Shown piece by piece: positions 8,096 to 17,347 of a DNA stretch of 64,000 nucleotides; positions within the stretch are counted from its first letter, which is position 1; every line of letters begins with the position of its first letter. The notes below the pieces were generated by a model. It was not told the origin of the DNA. It saw only the letters and a list, made by a program, of their open reading frames with translations, and searched no databases. This stretch comes from CBDAQA01 sp965247815. Lineage in GTDB: Bacteria > Planctomycetota > Phycisphaerae > Tepidisphaerales > Tepidisphaeraceae. The DNA lies in contig CBDFHW010000026.1 in the NCBI GenBank assembly GCA_965247815.1, forward strand, positions 248,001 through 312,000, read 5' to 3'. Both the position numbers and the translations under genes were made by a program.

Positions 8096-8992
8096 ATGGA
8101 CGTAAACAAGTCTGATACTAACGATCTGAACCGGAAGTTCCGGATGATCGCAATTGATTTTGACGGCACTCTGCTTTCGCCTTCTGGGAAAGTTACTGAT
8201 CGGACTAAGTCTGCGATTCACGGCGTCCTGCGGGCTGGGCTTTTGATCTGTTTTGCCACAGGCAGAAACTGGACCGAAAGCGAGATGGTTCTGAAAGAGG
8301 TCGCCCACTACCACTCGGCCGTGTTTGTCGGCGGGGCGCTGGTCGTCGACACCGAACGTCGAGTCGTGCTGCATCGAACGATGATGCACCCGATGTTGGC
8401 CGCCGAAGTTTGTGAGTTCTTTGAGAACCGAGGTCACGCCGCCCTTGCCCTTCAGGACAAGGTCACCGCGGGTGTGGATTACCTCGTCAGCGATCACCTG
8501 TCGATGAATCCCGAGACCGAGATCTGGATGAAAGTCGCACGGGCTTCGGTGCAGCGTGTGACTAATCTGCGGGAGTATTCGCACGAGCACACGATTCGGG
8601 TCGGCATTGTCGCCCGGTCGAATGAGACAGCAGTCCTGCAAGCCGAGCTTCGCGGCTTGTTCGGCGACCGGATCGTCTGCCACAGTCTGGCAGTCATGAA
8701 TTACGGCGTCGACGTGCTCGAAGTCTTCGACCCGGCCGTTAATAAATGGCAGGGAATATTGCACGTCGCCGAAACGCACGGGATCGATCCGTCGGAAATC
8801 ATCGCGATCGGTGACGACCTGAATGACCTGCCAATGATTTCGCAGGCAGGTTTGGGTGTCGCGATGGGTAATGCCCGGGACGAAGTGAAAGCCGTCGCTG
8901 GAAAGATCATTGGTCGCAACACCGAAGACGGGCTGGCGGCGTATCTCGAACAGTTAGTCGTTGAGCACGTAGTTGAACCGCTCACGGAGTGA
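8096..8992 (+). CDS. Cof-type HAD-superfamily phosphatase
   Basis: This is a 298-residue HAD hydrolase of the IIB (Cof/YidA) subfamily, cytoplasmic phosphatases of sugar phosphates and other small phosphomonoesters. Motif I is AIDFDGTLLSPSG (Asp nucleophile near residue 18). Motif II is the FATGRNW region, the cap lies between about residues 90 and 195, motif III is the Lys in AVNKWQGI, and motif IV is IGDDLNDLPMI followed by GLGVAMGNA. The ATG at 8096 has GGAG a dozen bases upstream. The gene is monocistronic and is followed by a clear intrinsic terminator. The substrate cannot be told from sequence. Confidence 0.92.
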   Translation: MDVNKSDTNDLNRKFRMIAIDFDGTLLSPSGKVTDRTKSAIHGVLRAGLLICFATGRNWTESEMVLKEVAHYHSAVFVGGALVVDTERRVVLHRTMMHPMLAAEVCEFFENRGHAALALQDKVTAGVDYLVSDHLSMNPETEIWMKVARASVQRVTNLREYSHEHTIRVGIVARSNETAVLQAELRGLFGDRIVCHSLAVMNYGVDVLEVFDPAVNKWQGILHVAETHGIDPSEIIAIGDDLNDLPMISQAGLGVAMGNARDEVKAVAGKIIGRNTEDGLAAYLEQLVVEHVVEPLTE

Positions 8993-9076
8993 GCGGTGAA
9001 AAAGGATTCGCGGGAAGAATGTCAGGTGCGTTAACCGCAGCGTTCTCATGGATGTTGCGAAAGGATTCGCAGGCTC

Positions 9077-9116
9077 AAACGGCCGGCACGCAAGACGCGT
9101 GTCGGCCGTTTTTTTT
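9077..9116 (+). terminator. intrinsic terminator after the HAD gene
   Basis: A 15-bp stem (9077-9091 with 9097-9111, one G-T wobble) closes a five-base loop and runs straight into eight T residues. It lies 85 bp after the HAD stop codon and before the UbiD-family gene. The stem is symmetrical but the minus side lacks an equal T-run, so it works mainly for plus-strand transcripts. Confidence 0.9.
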
Positions 9117-9229
9117 CCGATGCGTTTCGAGCCTAACGGCAGTCCAATGAAACAGTCGGTCGAGGCGAACCGCTGTCAAATCGGGTGAAAGTTTTCGTGT
9201 ATCGGGACTGCATTCGTACCATCATCAAC

Positions 9230-10792
9230 ATGGCGACCGAAACCCTTTCCGATTTTTTGTCTCTCCTCGACCAATCCGGCGAATTGCTCCGCATCAAAAC
9301 TCGAGTATCACCGGTGCTCGAAATGGCCGCGATCTGTGACCGCGTCTGCAAGACACCCGCGCCGCACGGGCACCAGGAGCTGGACAAGTCACCGGCCGGG
9401 CTTCTGGGCGGCAAGGCTTTGCTCTTCGAGAACGTCGAAGGGTCTGAAATCCCCGTCGCGATCAATACCTTCGGCAGCTACTGGCGGGTGAATCAGGCGC
9501 TGGGCACGACCAATCTCGAAGCGCTTGCGGGACGCGTACAGCAATTGGTAAAGCCCGAGATCCCGACCACGCTGATTGAAAAAATGCGGAAGCTGCCCGA
9601 TCTGATGAAGATGGCCAGCTTCCCGCCGAAGTCGGTCCGCAGCGGAATCTGTCAGCAGATCGTGCTCGAAGGCGATAAGGCAGACCTCACAAAGCTGCCG
9701 ATCATTCAATGCTGGCCACACGACGGCGATCTGACCAGTGGTCAAGTGTTCGACAAGGCAGCGGCGTCCGCCGTCTCCGAGCGGGGTACTGGCCGGTACA
9801 TTACGCTCGGAGGCATCCACACCAGGAATCCCGAGACCGGGGACCGCAACATCGGCATGTACCGCGTGCAGATGTTCGGCCCCCGCAAGGCGGCGATGCA
9901 CTGGCACATGCACCACGACGGGGCCCGCCATTATCGTCTTTATCAGAAACGCAACGAAAAGATGCCGCTCGCGATCGTGCTCGGTGGTGAAAGCATCCTT
10001 CCGTACGCCGCCACCGCGCCGTTGCCTCCCGGGATTGAAGAGCACCTGTTTGCCGGGTTCTTAAACGGCGGAGGAATCGACCTGGTCCCGTGTAAGACGA
10101 TCCCGTTGGAAGTACCGGCAAATGCGGAGATCGTAATCGAAGGTTACGTCGACCCGGTCGAAAAACTGATGGAAGGTCCGTTCGGCGACCACACCGGTTT
10201 TTACAGCATGGCCGACTGGTTTCCTGTCTTCCACGTGACCGCCATCACGATGCGGAAAAACGCGATCTACCCGACAACAATCGTCGGGAAGGCCCCAATG
10301 GAAGATTATTTTCTTGGTAAAGCGACCGAGCGGATTTTTCTGCCGTTGCTCAAGACCCTTGTGCCGGACATCGTCGATTACAGCCTGCCGATCAGCGGGG
10401 TTTTTCATAACTGCGCTTTCATCAAGATCCGTAAGGAATACCCGTACCAGGCCAGACGGGTGATGCACGCGATCTGGGGGGCGGGACAGATGTCGCTCAC
10501 AAAATTCATCGTCGTCGTCGACGAACAGGTAGACGTCCATAACGAACAGGACGTGCTCTTTCATCTATTCAGCAACTGCGAGCCCGGGAGGGACGTCGAG
10601 GTCGTCAAAGGCCCGGTGGACATTCTCGACCACGCAAGCCCCGAACTCGGTGCGGGCAGCAAAATGGGATTCGACGCGACCGTTAAAATAGACGGCGAAG
10701 GAAAAATCAGGGCTTGGCCGCAGGAGTTAGCGTTCGACGCAGCGACCACCGCGTTGGTCGATCGGAAGTGGAAAGAATACGGGATCAGCTAG
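9230..10792 (+). CDS. UbiD family decarboxylase
   Basis: This is a 520-residue protein of the prenylated-FMN-dependent UbiD decarboxylase family. Members decarboxylate aromatic or alpha,beta-unsaturated acids, including the 4-hydroxybenzoate-derived intermediates of ubiquinone or menaquinone biosynthesis. Visible features are an N-terminal FLSLLDQSGELLRI, GRYITLGG and GMYRVQMFGPRKAAMHWHMHHDGARH (cofactor and metal region), and EKLMEGPFGDHTGFYS, which carries the conserved glutamates. A GTG at 9185 would add 15 unrelated residues, so I chose ATG 9230. No flavin prenyltransferase (UbiX) gene is nearby. A menaquinone (futalosine-type) role would suit a planctomycete but is not shown here. Confidence 0.9.
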   Translation: MATETLSDFLSLLDQSGELLRIKTRVSPVLEMAAICDRVCKTPAPHGHQELDKSPAGLLGGKALLFENVEGSEIPVAINTFGSYWRVNQALGTTNLEALAGRVQQLVKPEIPTTLIEKMRKLPDLMKMASFPPKSVRSGICQQIVLEGDKADLTKLPIIQCWPHDGDLTSGQVFDKAAASAVSERGTGRYITLGGIHTRNPETGDRNIGMYRVQMFGPRKAAMHWHMHHDGARHYRLYQKRNEKMPLAIVLGGESILPYAATAPLPPGIEEHLFAGFLNGGGIDLVPCKTIPLEVPANAEIVIEGYVDPVEKLMEGPFGDHTGFYSMADWFPVFHVTAITMRKNAIYPTTIVGKAPMEDYFLGKATERIFLPLLKTLVPDIVDYSLPISGVFHNCAFIKIRKEYPYQARRVMHAIWGAGQMSLTKFIVVVDEQVDVHNEQDVLFHLFSNCEPGRDVEVVKGPVDILDHASPELGAGSKMGFDATVKIDGEGKIRAWPQELAFDAATTALVDRKWKEYGIS

Positions 10793-10826
10793 GGCAGCGG
10801 GTAACGATCATCTGCTGAGAGCGAAA

Positions 10827-11459
10827 TCATTCAGCGGCCAACGCCTTCTCAATGATGCCAGTCACCTTCTCATCGCTGGGTCTAGTCGGGCTTGCGAATC
10901 GCGCAATAACATTGCCATTTTTGTCGACGACGAACTTGTTAAAGTTCCAGCCGATGTCGCCGGCGAATTCCCCGGCGCTTGGTGCCTCGGTCAGGAACTT
11001 ATACAAGGGGGCTTTGTCGTCCCCTTTGACACTTACCTTGGACATCATTGGGAAGGTCACGTTGTATTTCGCACTGCAGAAGGTCTTGATCTCGGCGTCA
11101 CTGCCGGGTTCCTGCCCGCCGAAGTTATTGGCCGGGAATCCCAAGATGACGAAACCTTTCTCCTTATACGCCTCGTAAAGCTTTTCCAACCCGGCGTATT
11201 GCGGCGTGAACCCGCAGCGGCTCGCGACGTTGACGATCATCACCACTTTTCCACGGTAATCAGAGAGCTTGACCTCTTTGCCGTCGATACTTTTGACTAC
11301 GAAATCGAGAGGGCTTTCTGGGTGCTCGGCAGTCCCGGTCTTACCTGCTTTGGTTGGTTCTTTCACGGTGTCTGCGCCGAATACGCCGCACGCCCACACA
11401 CCCGCGAACAAAAGAAAGGCAACCACAAACCCGCTCGCGGCGATCGATCGATAAGACAT
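10827..11459 (-). CDS. exported glutathione peroxidase family protein
   Basis: This thiol peroxidase of 210 residues reduces hydroperoxides and is probably periplasmic. A signal peptide spans about residues 1-30 (MSYRSIAASGF, a hydrophobic core, then ACGVFGA). The catalytic tetrad is visible: Cys in NVASRCGFTPQ, Gln in FGGQEPG, Trp and Asn in WNFNKFVVDKNG. The peroxidatic residue is cysteine, not selenocysteine. TFPMMSKVSVKG is the usual family segment after the resolving-cysteine region (KTFCSAKYN). The ATG at 11459 has AGGAG seven bases upstream. It follows msrA by about 60 bp on the same strand, which suggests a two-gene envelope oxidative-damage operon. Confidence 0.93.
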   Translation of the reverse strand: MSYRSIAASGFVVAFLLFAGVWACGVFGADTVKEPTKAGKTGTAEHPESPLDFVVKSIDGKEVKLSDYRGKVVMIVNVASRCGFTPQYAGLEKLYEAYKEKGFVILGFPANNFGGQEPGSDAEIKTFCSAKYNVTFPMMSKVSVKGDDKAPLYKFLTEAPSAGEFAGDIGWNFNKFVVDKNGNVIARFASPTRPSDEKVTGIIEKALAAE

Positions 11460-11521
11460 TGATGCTCCTGAAAGTTCTGCGATTGTAGAGCCCGTCGCAC
11501 TGCGGTGTCGAGCTTTAACGA

Positions 11522-12175
11522 TCAACCGCTCTTTTTCTTGCCGTTACCGAGGTGACACACGTAATGCTCACCCTGCTTGGTAAAGTAATCCTGGTGATAC
11601 TCCTCGGCACGGTAGAACGTCTTGGCCGCGGCGATCTGAGTTACGATCGGGCCCACATACTCACCGCTTCGATCCCGCGTCGACTTTTCAGTCTCGGCCA
11701 GCTTTTTCTGCTCGTCGTCGTGGTAGAAAATCACGCTCCGGTACTGCGTGCCAAAATCCGGCCCCTGGCTGTCGACGGTCGTTGGATCGTGCTTTTCGAA
11801 AAAGACGGCCAGCAATTTCTGATAGGTAACCTGCTGCGGGTCGTAAGTGACACGAACAGTTTCTGCGTGGCCCGTCCGTTCCGTGCAGACGTCGCTGTAG
11901 CTGGGGTTGGCTGTTGTCCCCCCTTCGAAGCCGACTTCGGTCGAAAGCACGCCCGGAATCTTCCGAAAGGTCGCCTCACTGCCCCAGAAGCACCCGGCAG
12001 CGAAATCGGCGCGCTTCGCACGGGCTTGGACGTCGGGGGCAATCGCCTGCGTGGTCGGCGTCGCGGCACCGGCCGAAGCGGGTGCGGCGTGGCTTGCAGG
12101 CGCGGCGGTGTACGCGTAGCAAGCCGCGAGGGTCAGAAAAAACAACAGGCTTAGACCGGCCGTCAGTTTAGACAT
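11522..12175 (-). CDS. msrA: lipoprotein peptide-methionine (S)-S-oxide reductase
   Basis: MsrA repairs methionine-S-sulfoxide in proteins. This copy has 217 residues with a lipobox (LTLAAC, Cys near residue 19), so it should be anchored outside the cytoplasmic membrane. A Pro/Ala/Thr linker follows. The catalytic motif is AAGCFWGSEATF with the active Cys, and GHAETVRVTYDP, HDPTT, QGPDFGTQYRS and AEEYHQDYF are all canonical. One further cysteine at HYVCHLG could resolve the sulfenic acid. The ATG at 12175 is preceded by GGAG. It is co-oriented with the exported glutathione peroxidase, so both probably protect envelope proteins from oxidation. Confidence 0.95.
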   Translation of the reverse strand: MSKLTAGLSLLFFLTLAACYAYTAAPASHAAPASAGAATPTTQAIAPDVQARAKRADFAAGCFWGSEATFRKIPGVLSTEVGFEGGTTANPSYSDVCTERTGHAETVRVTYDPQQVTYQKLLAVFFEKHDPTTVDSQGPDFGTQYRSVIFYHDDEQKKLAETEKSTRDRSGEYVGPIVTQIAAAKTFYRAEEYHQDYFTKQGEHYVCHLGNGKKKSG

Positions 12176-12326
12176 AGGTGCTCCGTCAAGAAAACGTCCC
12201 GAACGAAGTATAGAACCGTTAGTGACGGCCATTCATTCCCGGGCTCTATTTCGCTTTGCCGATCGGGGACGCTATCTGTGCGTCTCCCCCATAAGGCTTT
12301 TTGCAGGTCGCCGTTGTATGTTCTGA

Positions 12327-13397
12327 CTAACGTGGCACAAAATCGGTATCGGGACTGATGCTCAAAATCATGTCGGCCAGCAGGGCGGCACTGTTTTGCA
12401 GATCTGACAGGCTGACGACTTCGACCTGCGTATGCATGTAGCGGTTGGGCACACCGATCAAACCCGTGGCCACACCCGCGCGGGCGAGCTGAATGGCATT
12501 GGCGTCGGTCCCGGTCGCGCCGGGCGCGGCTTGCCGTTGGTAAGGATGGTCGTGTTTTTTCGCCGCTTCGACGAGCAGCTTCGAAACCATCGGATTGATA
12601 TTTGGTCCGAACGACACCGTCGGACCCTTCCCGAGCGTTGCCTCGCCGACTTGTTTCTTGTCCGCACCGGGATTGTCAGTAGCGTGCGTGACGTCGACAG
12701 CAATTCCGACCATGGGGTCGATCCCGAACGCGCTCGTGTGCGCGCCGCGGAGCCCGATCTCTTCCTGCACGGTCGCCACGGCGAACAGGCCGCAGTTCAA
12801 GCTGCCTTTTTTCTCATGACAAAGCCGCAGCGCTTCCATGACCACAAAAGCGCCGACTTTGTCGTCCATGCCCGCGCCGGCGATGAAGTCGTCGCCGAGC
12901 TTGGTGATCCCGAGCGTGTACGTGACGCTGTCACCGACCGAGACTTTTTCCAGTGCCGCTTCCTTATTTTTCGCGCCGATATCGATCCAGAGGTCGTGTA
13001 CCTCGAGCTTCGCGCCGTTGCGTTCCTCGGGTTTCATTAGGTGGATCGGCTTTCGACCGATGACCCCCGGCACCGGCCCACTGTGCCCGTGAATCGTCAA
13101 TTGGGAGCCGGGCAACACTGCAAGATCGACCCCGCCGACCGGTGCGAAATAGATAAAGCCTTCGTCGTTGACGTACTTGACCATCAGCCCGATCTGATCG
13201 ATGTGTCCGGCGAGCATGACCCGCGGCGTGGCGGTCGGGTTCAGGGCCACTATGACGTTCCCGTGAAGATCCGTAGTGATTTTGTCCGCGAAGGGTTTCA
13301 TTCGCTCGCGAACGATCTTCGCGACCGGTTGCTCGAAACCGGTGACCGAGGGCGTGCTCAGCATCGACTGCAAAAATTCATAGGACTCTGACAACAT
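12327..13397 (-). CDS. M42 family metallopeptidase (glutamyl aminopeptidase-like)
   Basis: This is a cytoplasmic two-metal aminopeptidase of the M42 family (PepA/FrvX/TET type), 356 residues, that trims peptides. Metal and catalytic residues can be placed: His in MLAGHIDQIG, Asp in AGAGMDDKVGAF, the Glu pair in VATVQEEIGLRGA, Asp in VAVDVTHATD (written IAVDVTHA here) and His in YMHTQVEVV. TETRAHEDRAL assembly is usual for the family. The ATG at 13397 with GGGAG upstream was chosen; the frame extends to 13559 but that part overlaps the terminator of the neighbouring gene. It stands as a single gene. Confidence 0.94.
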   Translation of the reverse strand: MLSESYEFLQSMLSTPSVTGFEQPVAKIVRERMKPFADKITTDLHGNVIVALNPTATPRVMLAGHIDQIGLMVKYVNDEGFIYFAPVGGVDLAVLPGSQLTIHGHSGPVPGVIGRKPIHLMKPEERNGAKLEVHDLWIDIGAKNKEAALEKVSVGDSVTYTLGITKLGDDFIAGAGMDDKVGAFVVMEALRLCHEKKGSLNCGLFAVATVQEEIGLRGAHTSAFGIDPMVGIAVDVTHATDNPGADKKQVGEATLGKGPTVSFGPNINPMVSKLLVEAAKKHDHPYQRQAAPGATGTDANAIQLARAGVATGLIGVPNRYMHTQVEVVSLSDLQNSAALLADMILSISPDTDFVPR

Positions 13398-13412
13398 GGA
13401 TGGCTCCCGAGT

Positions 13413-13449
13413 GAAGAAAAACAGAGCCGGCGGTTCACGCCGGCTCTGT
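13413..13449 (-). terminator. intrinsic terminator of the DUF4965 gene
   Basis: A perfect 12-bp stem (13421-13432 with 13438-13449) has a five-base loop and is followed on the minus strand by TTTTTC. It sits about 46 bp beyond the stop of the large secreted protein and just upstream of the M42 peptidase start. Confidence 0.9.
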
Positions 13450-13495
13450 AAATCGATTAAACCTTGATTATAAAACGTCGCTCGACCGGTGGAGA

Positions 13496-16075
13496 CTATC
13501 GCTCGATAATCTCTGCGATTCCGACGTCGATGTACTGCCCGCCCACGGTCTGGTGACAATGTACTGCGATCGAGTTCTTACCCGGCTTGATCGCCTGCAA
13601 TCCGGCAGCGTTGATGTCCATCGGCATGTAGCCGGTGTTGTATCCGCTCGCGGCCCCGGCCAGGACACCGTTGATATAGATCTCGACGTCTTCGTCGTGC
13701 CATGTGACGAACTTCAAATTCTTGAACTCGCCGGCGGGCATCGTGAAGTCTCGCCGAATCCAGATGTCATCCGTGTGCCAGGCCGTGTGGGGGTTCCCGT
13801 CTCCGCCACCGAATCCACCGGCACCCTTTTTCCAACTGCTTGAATCGAAGTCCGACTGACTCCAGCTTTCACCCGGGTTGCTGGTGGTGTAAGACCAGGT
13901 GATCGGGTTCCTACGGGAGGTCGGGACCAGCTCCTTAATGATCGGAGGGAGAGGCAGCGGGGCCCAGTTGTTGGTCACCTGCTTGTCCTTGTGCGCCCAT
14001 TTCATCCACATGGTTTTGTCAGTGAGCATGCGGGCGAAGACGCCGCCGATGACCGGACGGGCGTGGAAGAAGTTGGTGCGCCGATCGAGCCGATCGACGA
14101 AGTAACCGTCGCTGAAGGGCACTCGATCGGGAGTCGTTTGAAGATAATTCTGCATTGGCGCGATGAGGGTTTCGAAGTCCTCCTGGTTGTCGGCCAATGA
14201 CGCGGTCCAGATCGTCCAGTCGGACTTCGTCCGCATGTTCCGGCTGTCCAGCGGAAGGCCGTACGGCTTGAGCACCGTCTTGTAATGAGCAATTTCCTTC
14301 TTCGCCACCTCCGGCGGGAACACGTTCAGTTCCAGGATCTGGTCGAACACCAGATTATAAAGCTGGCTCCACGTGCCGGGCTTATTGTAAGCCAGGCGGT
14401 AATGTTCGCCGTCGTCGGCCTGCTTCATCCAATTCTTCGCGTCGGCCCGGGCCAGGGCGATGTATCTGTTGTACCCGGCCGTGTCGCCGCGCATCTTACA
14501 CAGGTCGGCGTACGCGCCGAGCCCGACGATGGCCTTAACCCCTAGATTCGAGTTGTGGGCCAGCCGGCCGTTGAAGTCGTCCGTGCAAAGCTGCTCTTCA
14601 GGGTCGGGGCCGTATTTTTCTAGGTAATTCACCCATTTGCTGATCTGCGGCCACCACGGGTCGCAGAACTTGGTGTTGCCGTCGCAGTGGGCGATCGCGT
14701 CGGCGAGGATGATCAGGTTGCCCGTCTCTTCGACCGGCATGGCTTCGCTGGCGTCCTCGGTGCCGTCTTTGTTGCTCTTGCTAAACGCAATCGGATATTC
14801 GCCGAGATCGTGCGGGGCATAGGGGAGCTTCCACTGCGGGCTCGAAGCGTACTGGAACACCGGCGCGATCGTCGCCTTGGCGAGGGTCGGGCTGAGAAAC
14901 ACCCAAATCGGATCCATCGGGAATAGCACGTCGACGGTGCCCATGTTGCCGTTGGAGGTATTCTCCTTGGTGAACATCATGGGCTGGCCGTTGGCGTCGG
15001 CGGCGATCCCACAGCCGGCGATGCACTGGCGGTAGGCCAGACTGCACATGTAGGCGTAGCTTTCACCACCTACCTTTGTGAGGTCGGCCATCAACTCGTC
15101 GTCGAAAGCGATGCACTTTTTGAGAAGCGAGTCATATTCCTTGTCGGCAGTCGTGATCAGCGTTTCGCCGTTCATGTCCGGATTACGACGCCAATAGCCC
15201 CGGCTCTTTTTGCCGAAGAAGTCGATCGCCCAGATGTCGTCATACGAGACCATCGCCCGGCGATTGACGTTCTCAGCGGCGACTTTGCCAAAGTCGATCG
15301 TCAAGGCGAGCGTCGGATGACCGTCGCGGACGGCGGTCGGCTGGCTCGGGACGTCCTGCGCGGGCAGGGTGCCGTCAGTGGTGAAGGCTTTGAGCAGATC
15401 ATCCGACATGCCGATCGCGCCCTTGGACTGGTTCGCGTCGGCCGACAGATAAAGGTAACCCCAGTCGATTCGCGAATCGTCACCGGCACGCAGCACGTAA
15501 GGCTGATCGTTCGAACCGACCTTCAAAGCGGTAAAGCCGTCAATTTTCGGGCGATCCCAGACTACTTTCTGGGCGACAGAATCAATCGCGATCTCAGAAC
15601 TGGCGCTCAGCAGCACTGACACGGCATGCGGCTGTCCGTCGGTCGCCTTTACGTCATATACCAGATACGTCAGCGGCCTGGAAAGAACGTCGATGTCGGT
15701 CGGCAAGGCGGGCGTCACGAACGTCAGCGTGACGTGGACATTTGCCCCTTCGAAATCATAAATCGTGCGGGTCGGAAGGACCTTCAACACGACCTGCGGC
15801 AACGCGGGCACTTCCTTAGGTTCGTTTCCCATCAACCTGAAGTTCTGCCCGTCCACACGAATGATGCTGTCCAGCGCGTGGGGGTGCTTGGTCCAGTGAC
15901 GGGTGACGTCGTCGGTCAGTTTGTCGGCGTTTGACCAGATGTCTAGAAATGGATTGTGAACCACGAGCGGGACCGATGGCGGTCGATACACCGGCGTTTG
16001 CGCAGAAGTGGTCCCGGTCAAAACCGTAATGGCAATCAGACCCAGCGCTTTGATCGCGCGTCGACACTTAACCAT
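13496..16075 (-). CDS. secreted DUF5127/DUF4965/DUF1793 (glutaminase A-like) protein
   Basis: This is an 859-residue exported protein. A signal peptide covers residues 1-25 (ending TTSAQ). PPSVPLVVHNPFLDIWSNADKL opens the N-terminal DUF5127-like beta domain. The central part (YDSLLKKCIAFDDELM, SLAYRQCIAGCGI, TVDVLFPMDPIWVFL, LCTDDFNGRLAHNSNLGVKAI) is the alpha/alpha toroid seen in DUF4965 and DUF1793 proteins, related to fungal glutaminase GtaA. The last 150 residues form a jelly-roll carbohydrate-binding-like domain (DIWIRRDFTMP, INGVLAGAASGY). Planctomycetes and Bacteroidetes encode many of these beside glycan-degrading enzymes, but the substrate is uncertain and glutaminase activity should not be assumed. 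It has its own terminator. Confidence 0.88.
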   Translation of the reverse strand: MVKCRRAIKALGLIAITVLTGTTSAQTPVYRPPSVPLVVHNPFLDIWSNADKLTDDVTRHWTKHPHALDSIIRVDGQNFRLMGNEPKEVPALPQVVLKVLPTRTIYDFEGANVHVTLTFVTPALPTDIDVLSRPLTYLVYDVKATDGQPHAVSVLLSASSEIAIDSVAQKVVWDRPKIDGFTALKVGSNDQPYVLRAGDDSRIDWGYLYLSADANQSKGAIGMSDDLLKAFTTDGTLPAQDVPSQPTAVRDGHPTLALTIDFGKVAAENVNRRAMVSYDDIWAIDFFGKKSRGYWRRNPDMNGETLITTADKEYDSLLKKCIAFDDELMADLTKVGGESYAYMCSLAYRQCIAGCGIAADANGQPMMFTKENTSNGNMGTVDVLFPMDPIWVFLSPTLAKATIAPVFQYASSPQWKLPYAPHDLGEYPIAFSKSNKDGTEDASEAMPVEETGNLIILADAIAHCDGNTKFCDPWWPQISKWVNYLEKYGPDPEEQLCTDDFNGRLAHNSNLGVKAIVGLGAYADLCKMRGDTAGYNRYIALARADAKNWMKQADDGEHYRLAYNKPGTWSQLYNLVFDQILELNVFPPEVAKKEIAHYKTVLKPYGLPLDSRNMRTKSDWTIWTASLADNQEDFETLIAPMQNYLQTTPDRVPFSDGYFVDRLDRRTNFFHARPVIGGVFARMLTDKTMWMKWAHKDKQVTNNWAPLPLPPIIKELVPTSRRNPITWSYTTSNPGESWSQSDFDSSSWKKGAGGFGGGDGNPHTAWHTDDIWIRRDFTMPAGEFKNLKFVTWHDEDVEIYINGVLAGAASGYNTGYMPMDINAAGLQAIKPGKNSIAVHCHQTVGGQYIDVGIAEIIER

Positions 16076-16361
16076 AGAATTCCTTGTCCGATTCGGAGAC
16101 TAACTGAATACCCGCGGCAGCGTCACCGCCTCACTCGAGGCCGTCCGCAGCACCGCCAAACTCCGCAATTGCAGTTGAACCGGAATGCCCGGTCTCGTCC
16201 AGTCGCCGTCATTGTGCCGGGCAATATGGACGCCGCTTTTGTGGTTACCTCGGTAAACGATATTTGTTGCATGATTTACTTCGAGATACCACTTCATCGT
16301 CGCGGTGCAATACCGGGGAATCTTCGTTCCGCGGCTCTTACAGCTATAAATCGAAGCTCTG
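16076..16361. other. intergenic, no gene recognised
   Basis: These 286 bases lie upstream of the DUF4965 gene and downstream of queG, both on the minus strand. One open minus frame covers most of it but has no start context, no family pattern and unusual composition. The promoter of the DUF4965 gene should be here; I cannot place it with confidence. Confidence 0.35.
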
Positions 16362-17319
16362 TCATATGGGCTTTCTAACATTGGCTTTTAAAATTGCGGC
16401 ACTCCTTCGCAGGATGGGGAGTTTTACTCGTTTCATCGCGCTGCCTTTGAGGTTCCGCTTGTAGTCCTCGTCCGACCAGCTCAACAGGTCGTCCAACCGG
16501 ACCGTTCCTGCGGGGAACCGCGGTTCGAAGGCGACGTCCGGGGTAATCGGCGCTTTGCGGTTCCACGGACAGACGTCCTGGCAGATGTCACAGCCGTAAA
16601 TCCAACCGCCGAGCTTCGGCTTAAGGTCGGTCGGAATCTCGTCGCGGTGTTCGATCGTGAGGTATGAAATGCACCGCCGGGCGTCGAGCTGGTATGGCGC
16701 GGTGATGGCCTCGGTAGGGCACGCGTCGATGCAGCGAGTGCAGTTGCCGCACCGGTCCAGACCGGCTTCGTCCGTCGGAAGGTCCAGCGTCGTCAGCATT
16801 TCACCCAGCAGAAGGTACGACCCAAACTGAGGATGTATGACGCACGTGTTCTTACCCATCCAACCTATGCCTGCCCGGGCGGCAAGTTCTTTTTCCATTA
16901 CCGGAACCGTGTCGACGCCGCAGCGTGTTTTAGTGCCTGGCACCTCCGCACGTAGCCAGTCAGCCAGGTCGTGAAGGCGATCCTTGAGAATTTTTGTGGT
17001 AGTCGTTCCCGAGGGCGTACCGTGCGATGCGTCCTGACTCCCCGATGTCAGCCGGGGACGGAGCGAGCTGCACATGATAATTCACCGCGACGCAGACAAC
17101 GGTCCGCGCGCCGGGGAAGTAGGTCGCCGGATCGGTTCGTTCGTCGAACCGGTCCTGCAGATACCGCATGTTGCCGGCCTGTCCGGTTTCGAGCCATTGC
17201 CTGAAATAATCGACATGACCGGTCGGCGCGGCCGTGGTGATGCCTACTAGGTCAAAACCAAGTTCGATCGCTTTGGACTTTATCGCGTCGGCAATCCCGC
17301 GCAGGTTCGTATCTGACAC
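16362..17319 (-). pseudogene. queG: epoxyqueuosine reductase QueG, interrupted by a +1 frameshift
   Basis: QueG uses cobalamin and two 4Fe-4S clusters to reduce epoxyqueuosine to queuosine in tRNA. The first frame (17319 down to about 16991) reads ELGFDLVGIT, GNMRYLQDR, VVCVAVNYH and RYALGNDYHK, then runs on as unrelated sequence to a stop at 16960. The second frame resumes at KILKDRLHDLADWL, with GIGWMGKNT, CGNCTRCIDACPTEAI and CDICQDVCPWN cluster motifs, and stops at 16362. The join is a run of five A (minus strand, 16991-16995); four would restore a normal protein of about 318 residues. This is either a sequencing error, real decay, or slippage. The HEAT-like C-terminal extension of longer QueG proteins is absent. 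Confidence 0.88.
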
Positions 17320-17347
17320 CGAAGCAGTTTAGCACACGCAACGGGAA

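Noticed and set aside
16100..16381. A 93-codon minus-strand frame between queG and the DUF4965 gene
   Set aside because: No Shine-Dalgarno site, unusual composition, overlap with the queG end, and no recognisable pattern.
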